This document shows, piece by piece, positions 36,101-46,337 of a DNA stretch of 64,000 nucleotides. Position 1 is the first letter of the stretch, and each line of letters starts with the position of its first letter. The notes under the pieces were generated by a model. It was given only the letters and a program-made list of their open reading frames with translations. It was not told the origin of the DNA and searched no databases. The position numbers were made by a program, and so were the translations under genes. Source of the stretch: Acetitomaculum ruminis DSM 5522 (GTDB taxonomy: Bacteria > Bacillota > Clostridia > Lachnospirales > Lachnospiraceae); contig NZ_FOJY01000005.1 in NCBI RefSeq assembly GCF_900112085.1, positions 127,419 through 191,418 on the forward strand, given 5' to 3'.

Positions 36101-39100
36101 AGGCGGTATATACCGGAGAACTGGAGGAAGGTACTACCCTCGAAGATCTTTATGAGAAGTTCAACATAGACCATCCCGTAGATTACAAGGGACGTTCCAT
36201 GTCCGTATCGGATGTGGTGGTATTGCATCAGAATGGTGAGGACAAGGCATATTTCGTGGATTCCTTCGGATTTTCGGAAGTGCCGGAGTTTCTTCGGAAA
36301 AAAGAAGCAGTCCTTACTCCAGAGCAGGAGCAGGCAAAAGAGCTTATCAATGAGTTCTGCTACAGGGAGTATGATCATGATGCAGATTTCTCGGATCTTT
36401 CCAATGTGGAGATAGCTTATACCGACCTTATAGATGAAGCTGACGGAAAAGAGTACCCGATACAGGCTTCTGTAGACCTTGAGCATAACAGCATCCGTCT
36501 TGCGATTGATGGGCAGATCATTTCTCAGAATGAATATGATACCCTTACCGATCTTATAGAAAATGAGCTAAAGTACCTTGATTTTGACGAGCTTACCTAT
36601 GTATCGGAAGAGGACTGGGAGAAGTTCCATAACGTGGAGCTTACCGCAGAGGATATACAGAATATTTCCTATATCGGAGCGGAGTACAGTAATTTCGGGC
36701 ATACAGCGGAGTATGAGCTTGAAGCCGATATCCGTGGAGAGCGTCAGAAGATCCGTTATGAGGTCACAAGGCATGACGGGGATGAAGAGAGCTTTTCCAT
36801 CCATACTGAAGGTAACGATATTTACGAAAGGCTTTCTGAACCGGAGCTTCGCAAGCTGGAAGAGAAGCTTTCTGATGAAGTCAGGGTCGGGCAGTATGAA
36901 AAGAAGATTGAAAAGGCTGATAGCCTTGATGCAGTTAAGAACATCCAGTATGAGTTTATGGATGATGAGAGCTTTCCAAGGAGACTTGTCGGGAGGTTCT
37001 GGGAGTCCTATAACGCAAGGGAAGCGGAACTGTCTGAGACGGCAAAGGTTGAAGCGAAGAATTTCCGTATTACAGATGATGACCTGGGGAAAGGCAGTGC
37101 AAAGGAAAAGTTCCGTGACAATATCAGGGCGATTACAACCTTGAAGCAGATCGAGGACGAACATAGGACAGCAACGCCGGAGGAACAGCAGATTTTATCG
37201 CAGTATGTCGGCTGGGGAGGTCTTGCGGATGCCTTTGATGAAAGTAAGAGCAACTGGTCTGCGGAATATCAGGAATTAAAGAGTGTGCTGACACCGGATG
37301 AATATAATTCTGCTAGGGAGAGTACCCTTAACGCACATTTCACAAGTCCCGTGATCATAAGAAATATCTATGAAGCACTGGGGCAAATGGGCTTTGAAAA
37401 GGGAAATATCCTTGAACCTGCTATGGGTGTAGGAAACTTCTTCGGTATGCTGCCGGAGGAAATGCAGGACAGCAAATTGTATGGAGTGGAACTTGATGAT
37501 CTGACAGGTCGCATCGCAAAGCAGCTTTATCCGCAGGCAGATGTGCGTATCAGCGGATATGAAAAGACCGATTTTCAGAATGATTTCTTTGATGTGGCCG
37601 TGGGAAATGTGCCATTTGGAAATTATAAGGTCAGCGACAAGCCCTATGATAAGCTTAACTTCCAGATACATGATTATTTCTTTGCAAAGACGCTGGATAA
37701 GGTAAGACCGGGCGGAATTGTAGCATTTGTTACAAGCAAGGGAACCATGGATAAGCAAAGCCCGCAGGTGAGGAAATATCTTGCTCAAAGGGCAGAGCTG
37801 CTCGGAGCGGTTAGATTACCCAATACAGCCTTTAAGGAGAATGCCGGAACAGAAGTAACGTCCGACATTCTTTTTTTCCAGAAAAGGGACAGGCTGATGG
37901 ATATCGAGCCGGACTGGGTGCATCTTGGCATGGATGCAAACGGCATCGCCATGAACCAGTATTTTGCAGACCACCCGGAGATGATCGTAGGAAAGATGGA
38001 AATGGTGTCAGGACCTTTTGGTATGGAGAGTACCTGTGTACCTGATGAAAGCAGACCTTTTGAAGAGCAGCTCCGTGAGGCAATCAGCAATATCCATGCG
38101 GAATATGAAGCGGTGGAGCTTTCGGCGGATGAGCTTGGAAAGTCTGACCTTGAAGTAATACCGGCGGATCCGAATGTAAAGAATTACAGCTTTTGTATGG
38201 TGGATGATCATGTGTATTATCGTGAGAATTCCGTCATGAAGCCTGCCGATGTGTCAGATACCATGGAAGACCGCATAAAGGGGATGATCTCTATCCGTGA
38301 CTGTACGCAGGAACTGATTCAGATGCAGATGGAGGACTATCCCGACGAAGCTATTAGAGAAAAACAGGCAGAACTGAACGGATTATATGATAAGTTCTCC
38401 GATAAATACGGGCTTATCAGTTCCCAGACCAATAAGAGAGCCTTTAATCAGGACTCTTCATACTGCCTGCTCTGTTCCTTGGAGAAGTTGGATGATGAGG
38501 GCAAGTTCCTTGGAAAAGCGGATATGTTCACGAAGCGTACCATCAAACACGCAGAGGTGGTGACAAGCGTTGATACCGCAAGCGAGGCTCTGGCGGTCTC
38601 CCTGGCTGAAAAAGCCAAGGTAGACCTTGACTATATGGCAGAGCTTACGGGAAAGGAAAAAGAAGCCATAACTGAGGAGCTTGCAGGAGTTATCTTCCAA
38701 AATCCTTTGACAGACCAGTGGGAGACGGCAGATGAGTATCTGTCCGGTAATGTCCGTGAGAAGCTGTCCATAGCAAAGAACTATGCGGAGAATCACCCGG
38801 AGTATCAGGTGAATGTGGTGCATCTTGAACAGGTGATGCCGAAAGACCTTGAAGCTTCGGATATAGAAGTCCGTCTTGGGGCAACATGGGTTGACCCGAA
38901 GTATATAGAGGACTTCATGCGTGAGACCTTCCAGACACCGGGATATCTTTTTAACCGGAATGTCATGGGTATACAGTATTCGGATGTGACCGGGCTTTGG
39001 AATGTAAAGGGCAAGAATGCCGACTATGGAAATACCCTTGCCAACATGACCTTCGGTACAGGAAGGGCGAATGCCTATAAGATACTGGAGGACAGTTTAA

Positions 39101-42075
39101 ACCTTAAGGATGTGCGTATCTATGATACTATTGTGGAGGATGGCAAGGAAAAGAGGGTGCTTAACAAGAAGGAGACCACCCTTGCGGCACAGAAGCAGGA
39201 GGCAATCCGTGAAGCCTTTAAGGACTGGATCTTTAAGGATCCTGAGCGAAGAGCAGATCTTGTAAAGGTTTATAATGAGCGTTTCAATTCCACAAGACCA
39301 AGAGAGTATGACGGCTCACATTTGCAGTTTCCGGGCATGACACCGGATATAGAGCTTAAGCCGCATCAGAAAAATGCGGTAGCCCATGTGTTGTATGGAG
39401 ATAATACGCTCCTTGCCCATTGCGTAGGGGCCGGCAAGACCTTTGAAATGACTGCGGCAGCTATGGAACTTAAAAGGCTTGGGCTTGCTCAGAAGTCGCT
39501 GTTTGTAGTACCAAACCATTTGACGGAGCAGTGGGCGAGTGATTTCCTGCGTCTGTATCCCGGAGCAAATATCCTTGCGGCAACGAAGAAGGACTTTGAG
39601 CCTGCAAACCGTAAGAAGTTCTGTTCCCGTATAGCGACAGGCGATTATGATGCTGTTATCATCGGCCATACCCAGTTTGAAAAGATCCCGTTGTCACAGG
39701 AAAGACAGGTGGCGATTCTGGAGCGGCAGATAGATGAGATCACGGAAGCCATAGCACAGGCAAAAGCGGACAGGGGCGAACGATATACCATAAAACAGAT
39801 GGAAAAATCCAAGAAGCAGCTTATGACAAGGCTTGATAAACTTAATGATCAGAGCCGTAAGGATAATGTCGTAACCTTTGAACAGCTGGGCGTTGACAGG
39901 CTTTTTGTGGACGAGTCGCATTCGTACAAGAATTTGTTCCTTTATACCAAGATGCGTAACGTGGCAGGTATCGCACAGACAGAGGCGCAGAAGTCGCAGG
40001 ATATGTTCAACAAATGCCAGTACCTTGATGAACTGACAGGCGGTAAAGGCGTGACCTTTGCAACCGGAACGCCAATTTCCAACAGCATGACGGAGCTTTA
40101 CACCAATATGAGATATTTACAGTATGGTACGCTTCAGAAGCTGGGGCTTGGACAGTTCGATGCATGGGCGGCTAACTTCGGTGATACACAGACAGCGATA
40201 GAGCTTGCGCCGGAAGGAACCGGATACAGGGCTAAGACAAGGTTTGCGAAGTTCTTTAACCTGCCGGAGTTGATCGCACTTTTTAAGGAGAGTGCTGATA
40301 TACAGACACCGGATATGTTAAAGCTTCCTGTGCCGGAGGCGGAGTATGAGAATGTGACATTAAAGCCGTCAGGGGCACAGAAGGAAATGGTGGCATCCCT
40401 GGCAGACAGGGCAGAGCGGGTGCGTAACCGCATGGTGGATTCATCCGTCGATAATATGCTTAAAATTACCAACGATGGGCGTAAGCTGGCTCTTGATCAG
40501 AGACTCATGAATGATATGCTACCGGATGATGAAAACAGTAAGTCCAGTGTTTGCGTGGAGAAAGCTTTTGAGATATGGGAAAAGACAGCAGATAAGCGGT
40601 CAGCCCAGCTCATTTTCTGCGACCTTTCGACACCAAAAGGAGACGGAACTTTCAATGTATATGAGGATATCAGAGATAAGCTGATAGCAAAAGGAGTACC
40701 ACCGGAAGAGATAGCCTTTATCCATGATGCGAATACCGAGACGAGGAAAGCGGAGCTGTTTGGCAAAGTAAGAAGCGGACAGGTCCGTTTTTTACTGGGA
40801 TCAACACAGAAGATGGGAGCCGGTACAAACGTGCAGGACAGGCTGATAGCACTTCATCATTTGGATGTGCCGTGGAGACCGTCTGACATTGAACAGCAGG
40901 AAGGTCGTATCTTACGACAGGGTAATACCAATCCGAAAGTAAAGATCTTCCGGTATGTCACGGAAGGCACATTTGATGCCTACTCATGGCAGCTCATCGA
41001 GAATAAGCAGAAATTCATCGGGCAGATCATGACCAGTAAATCTCCGGTCAGAAGCTGTGAGGATATCGACGAGGCGGCTCTTACCTATGCAGAGGTCAAG
41101 GCATTGGCAACAGGTAATCCGTACATTAAGGAAAAGATGGACTTGGATATCCAGGTATCGAAGCTGAAGCTGATGAAAGCGAACCATACCAGTCAGAAAT
41201 ACAGACTGGAGGATAATATCGCAAAGAATTATCCGCAGCAGATATCAGCGTTAAAAGAGCGTATTGCCGGAATGAAGGCAGATATCGCAACCTATAATGC
41301 AAACAAGCCTGCGGATAAGGATATCTTCACCATGACGGTAGCCGGAAAGACCTATGATGACAGGAAGGAAGCCGGAACAGCGATCATCGGTATCTGTAAG
41401 GAGATGAAGCAGGCAAATGTGGCTGTGCCAATCGGTGAGTATCTGGGTATGAAGATGAATGTAACCTTTGATTCATTTTTCAGGAAGTTTACGCTGAACA
41501 TGAAGGGAAAACTCAGCCATGAAGTGGAGATTGGCTCTGACCCGTCCGGTAACATTACCCGTATAGGTAATGCCATGGAATCCATGACAAAACAGCTTGA
41601 GGATGCGATTGCAAAGCTCGCCAATGTGGAACAGCAGCTTGAAACCGCAAAGATTGAGGTAGAAAAGCCATTCCCACATGAACAGGAGCTTAACGATAAG
41701 CTGACAAGGCTTGCAGAGCTGAACAGCCTGCTTGATATGGATGAAAAGGGTGAGGATGCGGTTGATCTTGATGAAGATGCTCCAAAGCCGGAGCCGGAGA
41801 AAGAAACAGCAGAGCAGACTGAGACGGTAGTGCCGGCACAGGAGGCTGACACAGAGGCAGGTCACATATCAGAGAATAAGGCTGAAATCAGTGAAAAAGC
41901 TGAGGAATCTGATATATCCAATACGGATGATGCGGAAGAACCTGTTACAAAACCGGAGTCGAAAGAGGAAAGACCTTCCCTTATCGCAAGGCTTAATGAG
42001 AAGAAGGCAGTTGTGGCTACCATGGATCAGAAAGCACCTGCGGTAGCAAAGAAAAAAGAAGAGGTTATAGCATAA
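33163..42075 (+). CDS. Giant polyvalent DNA methylase-helicase (2,970 aa)
   Basis: An element-encoded multidomain protein. An ArdC-like N-terminal region (about 1-110, [17 protein letters not shown]) is followed by a low-complexity linker (about 300-450) that overprints a TnpV gene. Accessory domains come next, including a YodL-like one (about 941-1050, [15 protein letters not shown]). An N6-adenine methylase-like domain has [14 protein letters not shown] at about 1414 and NVPFGNY at about 1482. The SNF2-type helicase has CVGAGKTF at about 2087, DESHSYKN at about 2250, and [10 protein letters not shown] at about 2577. The tail carries [12 protein letters not shown]. The ATG is placed by AAGGAGA. 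Such proteins are thought to protect or process incoming DNA (family inference). Confidence 0.9.
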   Translation: MARKYDEIKWLAQATAQDLSADTEKWKGFLTTAGRLYRYPFMDQLLIYAQRPDATACAELETWNQKMNCWVNRGSKGIALLDESSGRPRLRYVFDVSNVHPGWNVGRLPYIWQVRERNEQTVLNRLENIYGKTDENRPFGDRLVELAHRIADDYYRDVMPDLQDRVDGSFLYGYDELNLEMRLQDTMRDSIAYTLLTRCGVDTELYDFDFRYLHEFSDVKTLSVLGNAVSEMTEPVLMEIGRAVTAQERHIARYGEVERQTENISQAVEKSQNSLANEAQNEYNALKRESERQGDISTDDYEKGESANISEQGGNDHGTDLHAERGLSDPEPDREQRAGGTLNEVRTNAEELSEGTSERNLQRDDVRGESEGALPDDSEAGRGEDGSSDRSDGEVTGSERSPESIRPDEVGGSDEQHPGIGGGDSFIGADLQLNPPDAEPEQLNMFDLFPSFAEQVGTIAAAEASVKTKAPAVFALKDEQLLDIIRSGGGKQDNRKRIYAKYQAGKDAAEMTDFIKNEIGTTGKGFEFDGQRVSVWFNENGMSIAPGNSAQVDFATTYSWSLVEEFTRQMVENGSYMSRNEAFLVDSTERARVADQIYFFFRDGIDDMPDSFSIQGSNYPDSQAHIAELLSTHEGRELLAEEIGRAADRIESGEIQLRWRYVKEPEYLLSEIADLDAERREFPLADEVNVRLENFITQDEIDSRLTHGSGVSQGLFRIYDYFKEGHDSKDNVAFLKKEYGTGGQSDALIGNDKSWEDHDAKGIQLDKGSIMEPYTSVLLNWNVVEKRIRELIAEDKYLSPKAKEAYAEYKKEQEKEALADEQEKLVDAIEAGDAQEEPESKEADHNPEFGPPVGRGENSRWSIVHEADDENDNPQEWATKLPSGQYVWVYREEDGSYGIHPVADSFAAPTETFRTLEEAQEYVDETMRGEVLKGQALEQESSTYTIYQISDEAEDRRDIIFENLEHLQNRGLSVDAANYEAVYTGELEEGTTLEDLYEKFNIDHPVDYKGRSMSVSDVVVLHQNGEDKAYFVDSFGFSEVPEFLRKKEAVLTPEQEQAKELINEFCYREYDHDADFSDLSNVEIAYTDLIDEADGKEYPIQASVDLEHNSIRLAIDGQIISQNEYDTLTDLIENELKYLDFDELTYVSEEDWEKFHNVELTAEDIQNISYIGAEYSNFGHTAEYELEADIRGERQKIRYEVTRHDGDEESFSIHTEGNDIYERLSEPELRKLEEKLSDEVRVGQYEKKIEKADSLDAVKNIQYEFMDDESFPRRLVGRFWESYNAREAELSETAKVEAKNFRITDDDLGKGSAKEKFRDNIRAITTLKQIEDEHRTATPEEQQILSQYVGWGGLADAFDESKSNWSAEYQELKSVLTPDEYNSARESTLNAHFTSPVIIRNIYEALGQMGFEKGNILEPAMGVGNFFGMLPEEMQDSKLYGVELDDLTGRIAKQLYPQADVRISGYEKTDFQNDFFDVAVGNVPFGNYKVSDKPYDKLNFQIHDYFFAKTLDKVRPGGIVAFVTSKGTMDKQSPQVRKYLAQRAELLGAVRLPNTAFKENAGTEVTSDILFFQKRDRLMDIEPDWVHLGMDANGIAMNQYFADHPEMIVGKMEMVSGPFGMESTCVPDESRPFEEQLREAISNIHAEYEAVELSADELGKSDLEVIPADPNVKNYSFCMVDDHVYYRENSVMKPADVSDTMEDRIKGMISIRDCTQELIQMQMEDYPDEAIREKQAELNGLYDKFSDKYGLISSQTNKRAFNQDSSYCLLCSLEKLDDEGKFLGKADMFTKRTIKHAEVVTSVDTASEALAVSLAEKAKVDLDYMAELTGKEKEAITEELAGVIFQNPLTDQWETADEYLSGNVREKLSIAKNYAENHPEYQVNVVHLEQVMPKDLEASDIEVRLGATWVDPKYIEDFMRETFQTPGYLFNRNVMGIQYSDVTGLWNVKGKNADYGNTLANMTFGTGRANAYKILEDSLNLKDVRIYDTIVEDGKEKRVLNKKETTLAAQKQEAIREAFKDWIFKDPERRADLVKVYNERFNSTRPREYDGSHLQFPGMTPDIELKPHQKNAVAHVLYGDNTLLAHCVGAGKTFEMTAAAMELKRLGLAQKSLFVVPNHLTEQWASDFLRLYPGANILAATKKDFEPANRKKFCSRIATGDYDAVIIGHTQFEKIPLSQERQVAILERQIDEITEAIAQAKADRGERYTIKQMEKSKKQLMTRLDKLNDQSRKDNVVTFEQLGVDRLFVDESHSYKNLFLYTKMRNVAGIAQTEAQKSQDMFNKCQYLDELTGGKGVTFATGTPISNSMTELYTNMRYLQYGTLQKLGLGQFDAWAANFGDTQTAIELAPEGTGYRAKTRFAKFFNLPELIALFKESADIQTPDMLKLPVPEAEYENVTLKPSGAQKEMVASLADRAERVRNRMVDSSVDNMLKITNDGRKLALDQRLMNDMLPDDENSKSSVCVEKAFEIWEKTADKRSAQLIFCDLSTPKGDGTFNVYEDIRDKLIAKGVPPEEIAFIHDANTETRKAELFGKVRSGQVRFLLGSTQKMGAGTNVQDRLIALHHLDVPWRPSDIEQQEGRILRQGNTNPKVKIFRYVTEGTFDAYSWQLIENKQKFIGQIMTSKSPVRSCEDIDEAALTYAEVKALATGNPYIKEKMDLDIQVSKLKLMKANHTSQKYRLEDNIAKNYPQQISALKERIAGMKADIATYNANKPADKDIFTMTVAGKTYDDRKEAGTAIIGICKEMKQANVAVPIGEYLGMKMNVTFDSFFRKFTLNMKGKLSHEVEIGSDPSGNITRIGNAMESMTKQLEDAIAKLANVEQQLETAKIEVEKPFPHEQELNDKLTRLAELNSLLDMDEKGEDAVDLDEDAPKPEPEKETAEQTETVVPAQEADTEAGHISENKAEISEKAEESDISNTDDAEEPVTKPESKEERPSLIARLNEKKAVVATMDQKAPAVAKKKEEVIA
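34112..34462 (+). CDS. tnpV: TnpV-family protein nested in another frame of the giant gene
   Basis: A complete 116-residue reading frame, one frame over from the methylase-helicase gene and entirely inside it. The ATG lies eight bases after AAGGAGG. The product matches the transposon-encoded TnpV family: a [12 protein letters not shown] start, [38 protein letters not shown], and [22 protein letters not shown]. The host frame encodes only Ser/Gly/Asp/Glu/Arg-rich disorder over the same bases, so the family signal belongs to this frame. TnpV function is not established; it accompanies serine-recombinase and conjugative elements. Confidence 0.85.
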   Translation: MELTYMQSGDYLIPNLIANSEPEEPLTKYGLMRRNFLKEHRRGTYSGMMLEGNLKEHCLMIQKQAEERMDLLTDQMAKSQGVNEALKASDQMKWVGLMNNIRASAEEIVLSELIYS

Positions 42076-42079
42076 GATT

Positions 42080-42112
42080 AAAAGGCTTTGGGGATTATCT
42101 CTGGAGCCTTTT
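42080..42112 (+). terminator. Hairpin after the methylase-helicase gene
   Basis: AAAAGGCT/AGCCTTTT stem just before the next ribosome-binding site. The T-tract forms part of the 3' arm. Confidence 0.55.
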
Positions 42113-42126
42113 GGAAAGGAGCGGAA

Positions 42127-43506
42127 ATGGCAAAAGACGATACAAAAGGCGAAAGCCTGAATGATGCCGCTGTCATAAGCGCATTTAAGGATAAGACCAA
42201 GGAGATGTTTCATGAGCTTGACGGCATGGATCCCGAAACGATAGAGGCTAATGTAAAAAATATAGTGCAGGGCATAGTGAATGATTATGGAATGGATGTA
42301 ACCATTGAGGATGTCGTTGTATCCGGAAGTCGATGCAGAGGTATGGAGGAGAAGGGAGCTGACCTTGATGTGGTGCTGTATTACAGCGGCTCGGTGAGAG
42401 AGGATGATCTGTTTAACACTCTTAATCAGGGAAATATCATTATGGGTGGAGTAAAGCTCGATATAAACACGATATCACAGGAACAGCATGGGAGTCTTTC
42501 CGAGTATCTGACCGGTGTGGAAGCGTACCTTACAGAAAAACAGGCTCAAATAATACAGGAAGCACAGCAGCATAACACGGAGATAACCTATACCGTTGCG
42601 GAGTGTGGCGAATTTCACAGCATGGGAGCCTATTATGAGGGAATTGCCACGATAGAAGAGGCAAAAGCATTGTTTGAAGGCATCCGTGAGAGCCATAGCA
42701 ATACGATTCCTGCTGTCGGTATCAACATACATGAAGCCGGGACACCGGAGATAGATGATGTGCAGATGGATGTACTTTATGGAAACAGCATAGACCTTGA
42801 TGATCTGCGGTATGTCCCTCAGATATGGCATGATCAGGAGGGACTGTCAAAGATCGGGCAGATCATAGATGCTTTCCCGGATGCAAAGGTGGTTGGAGAA
42901 CTGCCGGGATTAACTGTGCAGGATAGAGCGCAACCGGATATGGATGCCGTAAAGCCAGTATATGTGGACGAGGCTGCGAAGCTGGCGGCTGAAATAGACC
43001 GCTTTTCCAGTGATTTTGATCCCTATGAGTACAAGGATACAGTCGATAACTGGGAACTGCAGGTGCAGAATATAGCGGATGATATCCGAAATGGCAACTC
43101 TGCTGATTATAAGAAGTACCTCGGAACTGTGATAGAAGAGAGCGACAACATCGAGGATGTCCGCAAGGCTGCGGAACTTCTTGTGAAGCTGGCAGAGTAT
43201 AAGCCACTTGCCAAAGTGGAGGAGCTTGAAGAGGTCAATCTTAACCAGATTGACAATGTACTCAGCAACACGGTTCCAAAATCCGAGGAGAGAAGGAAAA
43301 ACCGGCAAGCGGAGCAGGAACGATTGGAGGAACTGCAGCGCATCGAGGAAGAAGAGCGAAAGCGCAGGGCAAGAGGGGAACGCCCATCACTTCGGGCGAG
43401 ACTTGCGGCCAAGAAAGCTATAGTAGCCGCAAACAGTGCAGTCCCCCAAAGAGAAACACAGCGACAGGTGCAAAATGAGCCAGTAAAACCGCAAATTGAG
43501 CTTTAA
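42127..43506 (+). CDS. Nucleotidyltransferase-like protein with shared tail
   Basis: A 459-residue protein. Residues about 60-110 show a pol-beta/MNT-type nucleotidyltransferase signature: VVVSGSRCRG, then DLDVVLYY (GS followed by DxD after about ten residues), and a later KLDINTIS acidic strand that may supply the third acidic residue. The central part (about 150-330) is unassigned. The C-terminal ~90 residues are charged coiled coil ending with RPSLRARLAAKKAIV. The ATG follows AAAGGAGCGG. A protein- or RNA-modifying role, as in toxin-antitoxin-type nucleotidyltransferases, is possible but unproven. Confidence 0.65.
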   Translation: MAKDDTKGESLNDAAVISAFKDKTKEMFHELDGMDPETIEANVKNIVQGIVNDYGMDVTIEDVVVSGSRCRGMEEKGADLDVVLYYSGSVREDDLFNTLNQGNIIMGGVKLDINTISQEQHGSLSEYLTGVEAYLTEKQAQIIQEAQQHNTEITYTVAECGEFHSMGAYYEGIATIEEAKALFEGIRESHSNTIPAVGINIHEAGTPEIDDVQMDVLYGNSIDLDDLRYVPQIWHDQEGLSKIGQIIDAFPDAKVVGELPGLTVQDRAQPDMDAVKPVYVDEAAKLAAEIDRFSSDFDPYEYKDTVDNWELQVQNIADDIRNGNSADYKKYLGTVIEESDNIEDVRKAAELLVKLAEYKPLAKVEELEEVNLNQIDNVLSNTVPKSEERRKNRQAEQERLEELQRIEEEERKRRARGERPSLRARLAAKKAIVAANSAVPQRETQRQVQNEPVKPQIEL

Positions 43507-43540
43507 AGGCATTTTTATTGGACATGTAAATTTGTATGAT

Positions 43541-43582
43541 GAGATCAGGATAGGGGAGTACCCTGTTCTGGTCTCTTTTTTT
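43541..43582 (+). terminator. Strong terminator closing module A genes
   Basis: A 15-bp stem (43541-43555 with 43561-43575, three G-T pairs), a 5-base loop, and a T7 run. Confidence 0.88.
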
Positions 43583-43586
43583 ATAA

Positions 43587-43616
43587 CATTATAGTGCATT
43601 ATAGTCCATTATAGTG
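43587..43616. repeat. Three tandem 10-bp repeats
   Basis: CATTATAGTG, CATTATAGTC, CATTATAGTG in direct succession, one helical turn each, right after the last module A terminator. A protein-binding or recombination site is possible. Confidence 0.7.
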
Positions 43617-44016
43617 CGATGGCTGATTTCGGTCAAATGAAAAAGTAAATTCCACTTTACCTATGAAAAATGGTCTCTTTTGCGATTTTGAGGAATGATT
43701 TCATAAAATTGTGCTTTGAGACCTCTGAAAAACGTGATAAAATCGGTTCATCGTTTTTGTTTGTTGTATGGCAAACAGACGACTGGAGCAGTTTGAGAAA
43801 AATTAAATTCCACTCGTCTCGGGATGATTTTTGATGAAATTTGAGACATAAGTGGTCATCTGTCTGCTTACTATTTTTTATTGATTTGATAGACGGAAAT
43901 CTTCTTATAAGCCCGCGCAAGTGTTTATAAAACCTCGCGAAAATGGCTTAAAATCAAGGTTTTCTGCATATCGTCATTTATCTTGCCATATCTCCGTATA
44001 AGATGATTTTGTAAGA
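43617..44016. other. Non-coding stretch between modules A and B
   Basis: AT-rich DNA without a credible gene. AAATTCCACT occurs at 43647-43656 and 43805-43814. TTTGAGAC follows each copy further downstream (43715, 43840), so the stretch looks like a decayed direct duplication. It probably holds the junction of the two elements. Confidence 0.45.
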
Positions 44017-44020
44017 CCGG

Positions 44021-44040
44021 GCACCATTTTGGCACCACAA
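44021..44040. other. Candidate attachment-region repeats at the module B edge
   Basis: GCACCA at 44021 and 44032 (11 bases apart), ending GGCACCACAA. The layout is like the GTACCACAA pair after lysS. Possibly integrase arm sites of a related recombinase. Confidence 0.35.
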
Positions 44041-44056
44041 ATTATAGGAGGACGAC

Positions 44057-44419
44057 ATGAAAAACGTACTTTTAGACAAGGGTATTATACTCCCGTCCGG
44101 CGAAATCAGCAAGGATAAGGTAAACCTTGTAACCGGAGCAATCACGCAGCCATTCGCAGAAATGGTATGGGTAACGACAGGCGGCGACATGGAAACCGTA
44201 AACCGCTTGACCGACGTACTTGTTACCATGAACACCCCCGCCGACCGGGGGAAGCTGTTCAAAATCATAAAAATGCTCTATGGGCTTATGGGCTTGCCCT
44301 TTTCCGAGGAAGCCGAGCCTATGGACGCAGACCCCGCCGTTTTGGAATACTTCATTTTTTCCTTTACGGCAGACTTTGGCGAAGTCATACAAGACCTCAT
44401 AGCCGAAGAAGCAGAATAA
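44057..44419 (+). CDS. Small module B protein, unknown
   Basis: A 120-residue acidic protein beginning MKNVLLDKGIILPSGEISKD, with a helical C-terminal half (DPAVLEYFIFSFTADFGEVIQDLIAEEAE). There is no signal or membrane segment. AGGAGG lies eight bases before the ATG. It stands first in module B and is followed by a strong terminator, so it is probably expressed on its own. I recognise no family. Confidence 0.65.
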   Translation: MKNVLLDKGIILPSGEISKDKVNLVTGAITQPFAEMVWVTTGGDMETVNRLTDVLVTMNTPADRGKLFKIIKMLYGLMGLPFSEEAEPMDADPAVLEYFIFSFTADFGEVIQDLIAEEAE

Positions 44420-44431
44420 CGCACCGCACAG

Positions 44432-44479
44432 GCGGCGTTTCTCACTTCCCACAAGGAAGAACAGGAACGCCGCTTTTTT
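44432..44479 (+). terminator. Terminator after the first module B gene
   Basis: GCGGCGTT/AACGCCGC stem with a 26-base loop, then TTTTTT. Confidence 0.85.
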
Positions 44480-44629
44480 CATGCCCTTTGTTACGCAGTA
44501 GGCATGAAAAAGCCCTTGATTTACGCGGCTTTGCGGACGCGGTTTTCAGCGGATAAGGGATTGATACCTAAACCCTCAAAATCGCGTTTCTATTGCGTAA
44601 CAGGTATGCAGCAAAGGAGTGATGAAGCT

Positions 44630-45550
44630 ATGGCAGTTTTCAGAGTGGAGCGCAACAAGGGCTATACGGTTATGAGCAACCACCACTTACGCAATAAGGA
44701 GCTATCCCTAAAGGCAAAAGGGCTGTTATCGCAAATGCTGTCCTTGCCAGAGGATTGGGACTACACCCTTGCGGGGCTGTCCTTTATCAACCGGGAGAAA
44801 ATCGACGCTATCCGGGAAGCCGTTAAGGAACTGGAACGCGCCGGGTATATCGTGCGTTCAAGGGAACGCGACGAGAAAGGACGCTTGCGCGGCGCAGATT
44901 ATGTGATTTTTGAGCAGCCGCAGACCCCGCCTGTATCGGATTTACCTACATTGGAAAATCCAACATTGGATAATCCAACGTTGGAAAAACCTACGCAGAA
45001 AAAACCTACGTTGGAAAATCCAACGCAATTAAATAAAGATATACAAAAGACTAACTTACCCAAAAAAGAAAAATCAAATATAGATTTATCAAGTACCGAT
45101 TCCATTCCTATCCATTCCCTAAATCCCTTGCCTTACGACGGGGAAGCGGCAGAGCCGCCGGAACGGAAACGAAAGGAAGCGACAGACGCATACAGCGTTT
45201 ATGAGGAAATCATCAAGGACAATATCGAGTACGACCATTTTGTACGCTACGGGCAGGTAGACAAAGACCGTCTGGACGAAATTGTTTCGATTATCCTTGA
45301 AACGGTATGCAGCAAGAGAAAGACAATCCGTATCGCCGGGGACGATTACCCGGCAGAGCTTGTCAAGGCAAAGTTTATGAAGCTCAACAGCAGTCACATT
45401 GAATTTGTCTTTGACTGCATGAAAGAGAATACCACCAAAATCCGCAACATCAAACAGTACCTTAAAGCGGTGCTGTTCAATGCGCCGAATACCATTGACA
45501 GCTACTATACCGCCCTTGTCGCTCACGACATGGCGACAGGCAAAATCTAA
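44630..45550 (+). CDS. Replication-initiator-like protein (module B)
   Basis: A 306-residue protein. An N-terminal winged-helix replisome-organizer-like domain (about 1-100, NHHLRNKELSLKAKGLLSQM) is followed by a short repetitive linker of NPTLEKPT-type units (about 110-135). The C-terminal DUF6017-type domain (about 200-300, RNIKQYLKAVLFNAPNTIDSY) is homologous to that of the module A initiator. ATG 44630 lies nine bases after AGGAG; the frame is open further upstream but without a better start. Probably initiates replication of the excised element. Confidence 0.75.
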   Translation: MAVFRVERNKGYTVMSNHHLRNKELSLKAKGLLSQMLSLPEDWDYTLAGLSFINREKIDAIREAVKELERAGYIVRSRERDEKGRLRGADYVIFEQPQTPPVSDLPTLENPTLDNPTLEKPTQKKPTLENPTQLNKDIQKTNLPKKEKSNIDLSSTDSIPIHSLNPLPYDGEAAEPPERKRKEATDAYSVYEEIIKDNIEYDHFVRYGQVDKDRLDEIVSIILETVCSKRKTIRIAGDDYPAELVKAKFMKLNSSHIEFVFDCMKENTTKIRNIKQYLKAVLFNAPNTIDSYYTALVAHDMATGKI

Positions 45551-45564
45551 AGGAGGATTACCAC

Positions 45565-45789
45565 ATGGCACAGAAAACAGGAGCTTTGATTTTTGACGAA
45601 CAGACCGACCGCTACGACATTCGCTTTGACATTGCCGACTATTACGGCGGCTTGCATTGCGGAGAGTGTTTCGACGTATTCACAGGCGGCAAATGGAAGC
45701 CGACCCGCATTGAAATGAGCGCGGCGCAGGAATGGTACCTTGTGGGTATCCGCGCCGAGGATTTGAACGGCTTGCGCGTCCGTATCTAA
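45565..45789 (+). CDS. DUF5348-like small protein
   Basis: A 74-residue protein (GALIFDEQTDRYDIRFDIADYYGGLHCGE, then KWKPTRIEMS) resembling DUF5348, a small domain found beside pcfB in Tn1549-type elements. AGGAGG precedes the ATG. Function unknown. Confidence 0.7.
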   Translation: MAQKTGALIFDEQTDRYDIRFDIADYYGGLHCGECFDVFTGGKWKPTRIEMSAAQEWYLVGIRAEDLNGLRVRI

Positions 45790-45860
45790 AGCTTATGGGC
45801 GGCTACCGCAGCGGCGTACCACCCTAACACTATCAGACTACCGCGAAAGGAGGACGGTAA

Positions 45861-46337
45861 ATGCAAGATGAAATCAACGAAAAGACCATAGCCCTTTACA
45901 TCAAGACCGGGAAGCTGACCGCGCAGACACTTCAAAAGGCTATGAAAACGCTGCTTGCACAGATGAAGAAGCAGAAAGACAAAACGCCGCAGGGCAAGCA
46001 GACCTTAAAGCAGCTTATGAAGCAGAACGCGGGAGTTTCCAACATTGAGATTACCGAGGGCAATATCAAAGCCTTTGAGAGTACGGCGAAAAAGTACGGT
46101 ATCGACTTTGCGCTGAAAAAGGACACGACGGAAAACCCGCCCCGCTACCTTGTGTTTTTCAAAGGCCGCGACGCTGACGTGCTGACCGCAGCCTTTAAGG
46201 AGTTTTCCGCAAAGAAGCTGACACAGGAGAAAAAGCCCTCTATCCGCAAGCTGCTTTCCTCTCTGAAAGAAAAGGCGGCGGGCTTGAACGCGCAGCGGGA
46301 CAAGGTAAAGAACAAGGACAGGGAGGTATCGCTATGA
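45861..46337 (+). CDS. PcfB-family coupling accessory protein (module B)
   Basis: A 158-residue homologue of the module A PcfB, with matching blocks IALYIKTGKLTAQTLQKAM, VSNIEITEGNIKAFESTAKKYG and YLVFFKGRDADVLTAAFKEF. Its C-terminus has KPSIRKLLSSLK and KDREVSL, a diverged form of the tail seen in module A. It overlaps the virD4 remnant by four bases, as in module A. Because its partner VirD4 is broken, it may no longer have a local partner. Confidence 0.87.
   Translation: MQDEINEKTIALYIKTGKLTAQTLQKAMKTLLAQMKKQKDKTPQGKQTLKQLMKQNAGVSNIEITEGNIKAFESTAKKYGIDFALKKDTTENPPRYLVFFKGRDADVLTAAFKEFSAKKLTQEKKPSIRKLLSSLKEKAAGLNAQRDKVKNKDREVSL

Larger units (their letters stand above)
11190..43620. mobile_element. 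Module A: partial integrative conjugative element
   Basis: A run of same-strand conjugation genes begins after lysS. It carries partition (ParA/ParB), replication-initiator-like, coupling (PcfB, VirD4), channel (Maff2, VirB6-like, PrgI, VirB4), wall hydrolase, topoisomerase III and methylase-helicase genes, in the order known from Tn1549-type clostridial elements. Base composition and codon use change sharply at the lysS junction. No integrase or relaxase is found before module B begins near 44017, so either the right end lies beyond module B or it is lost. The boundaries are approximate. Confidence 0.8.

Noticed and set aside
36578..37144. Second plus-strand frame inside the giant gene
   Set aside because: Checked after TnpV was found. 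This one has no ribosome-binding site and an arginine/serine-rich sequence without any family. The main frame is well-structured here.
43657..43920. Minus-strand frame between modules A and B
   Set aside because: The translation contains the same direct repeat seen in the DNA, with no start signal. Treated as non-coding.
44167..44556. Plus-strand frame overlapping the first module B gene and its terminator
   Set aside because: Arg/His-rich translation that runs through a strong terminator. The 120-residue gene in the other frame has the ribosome-binding site.
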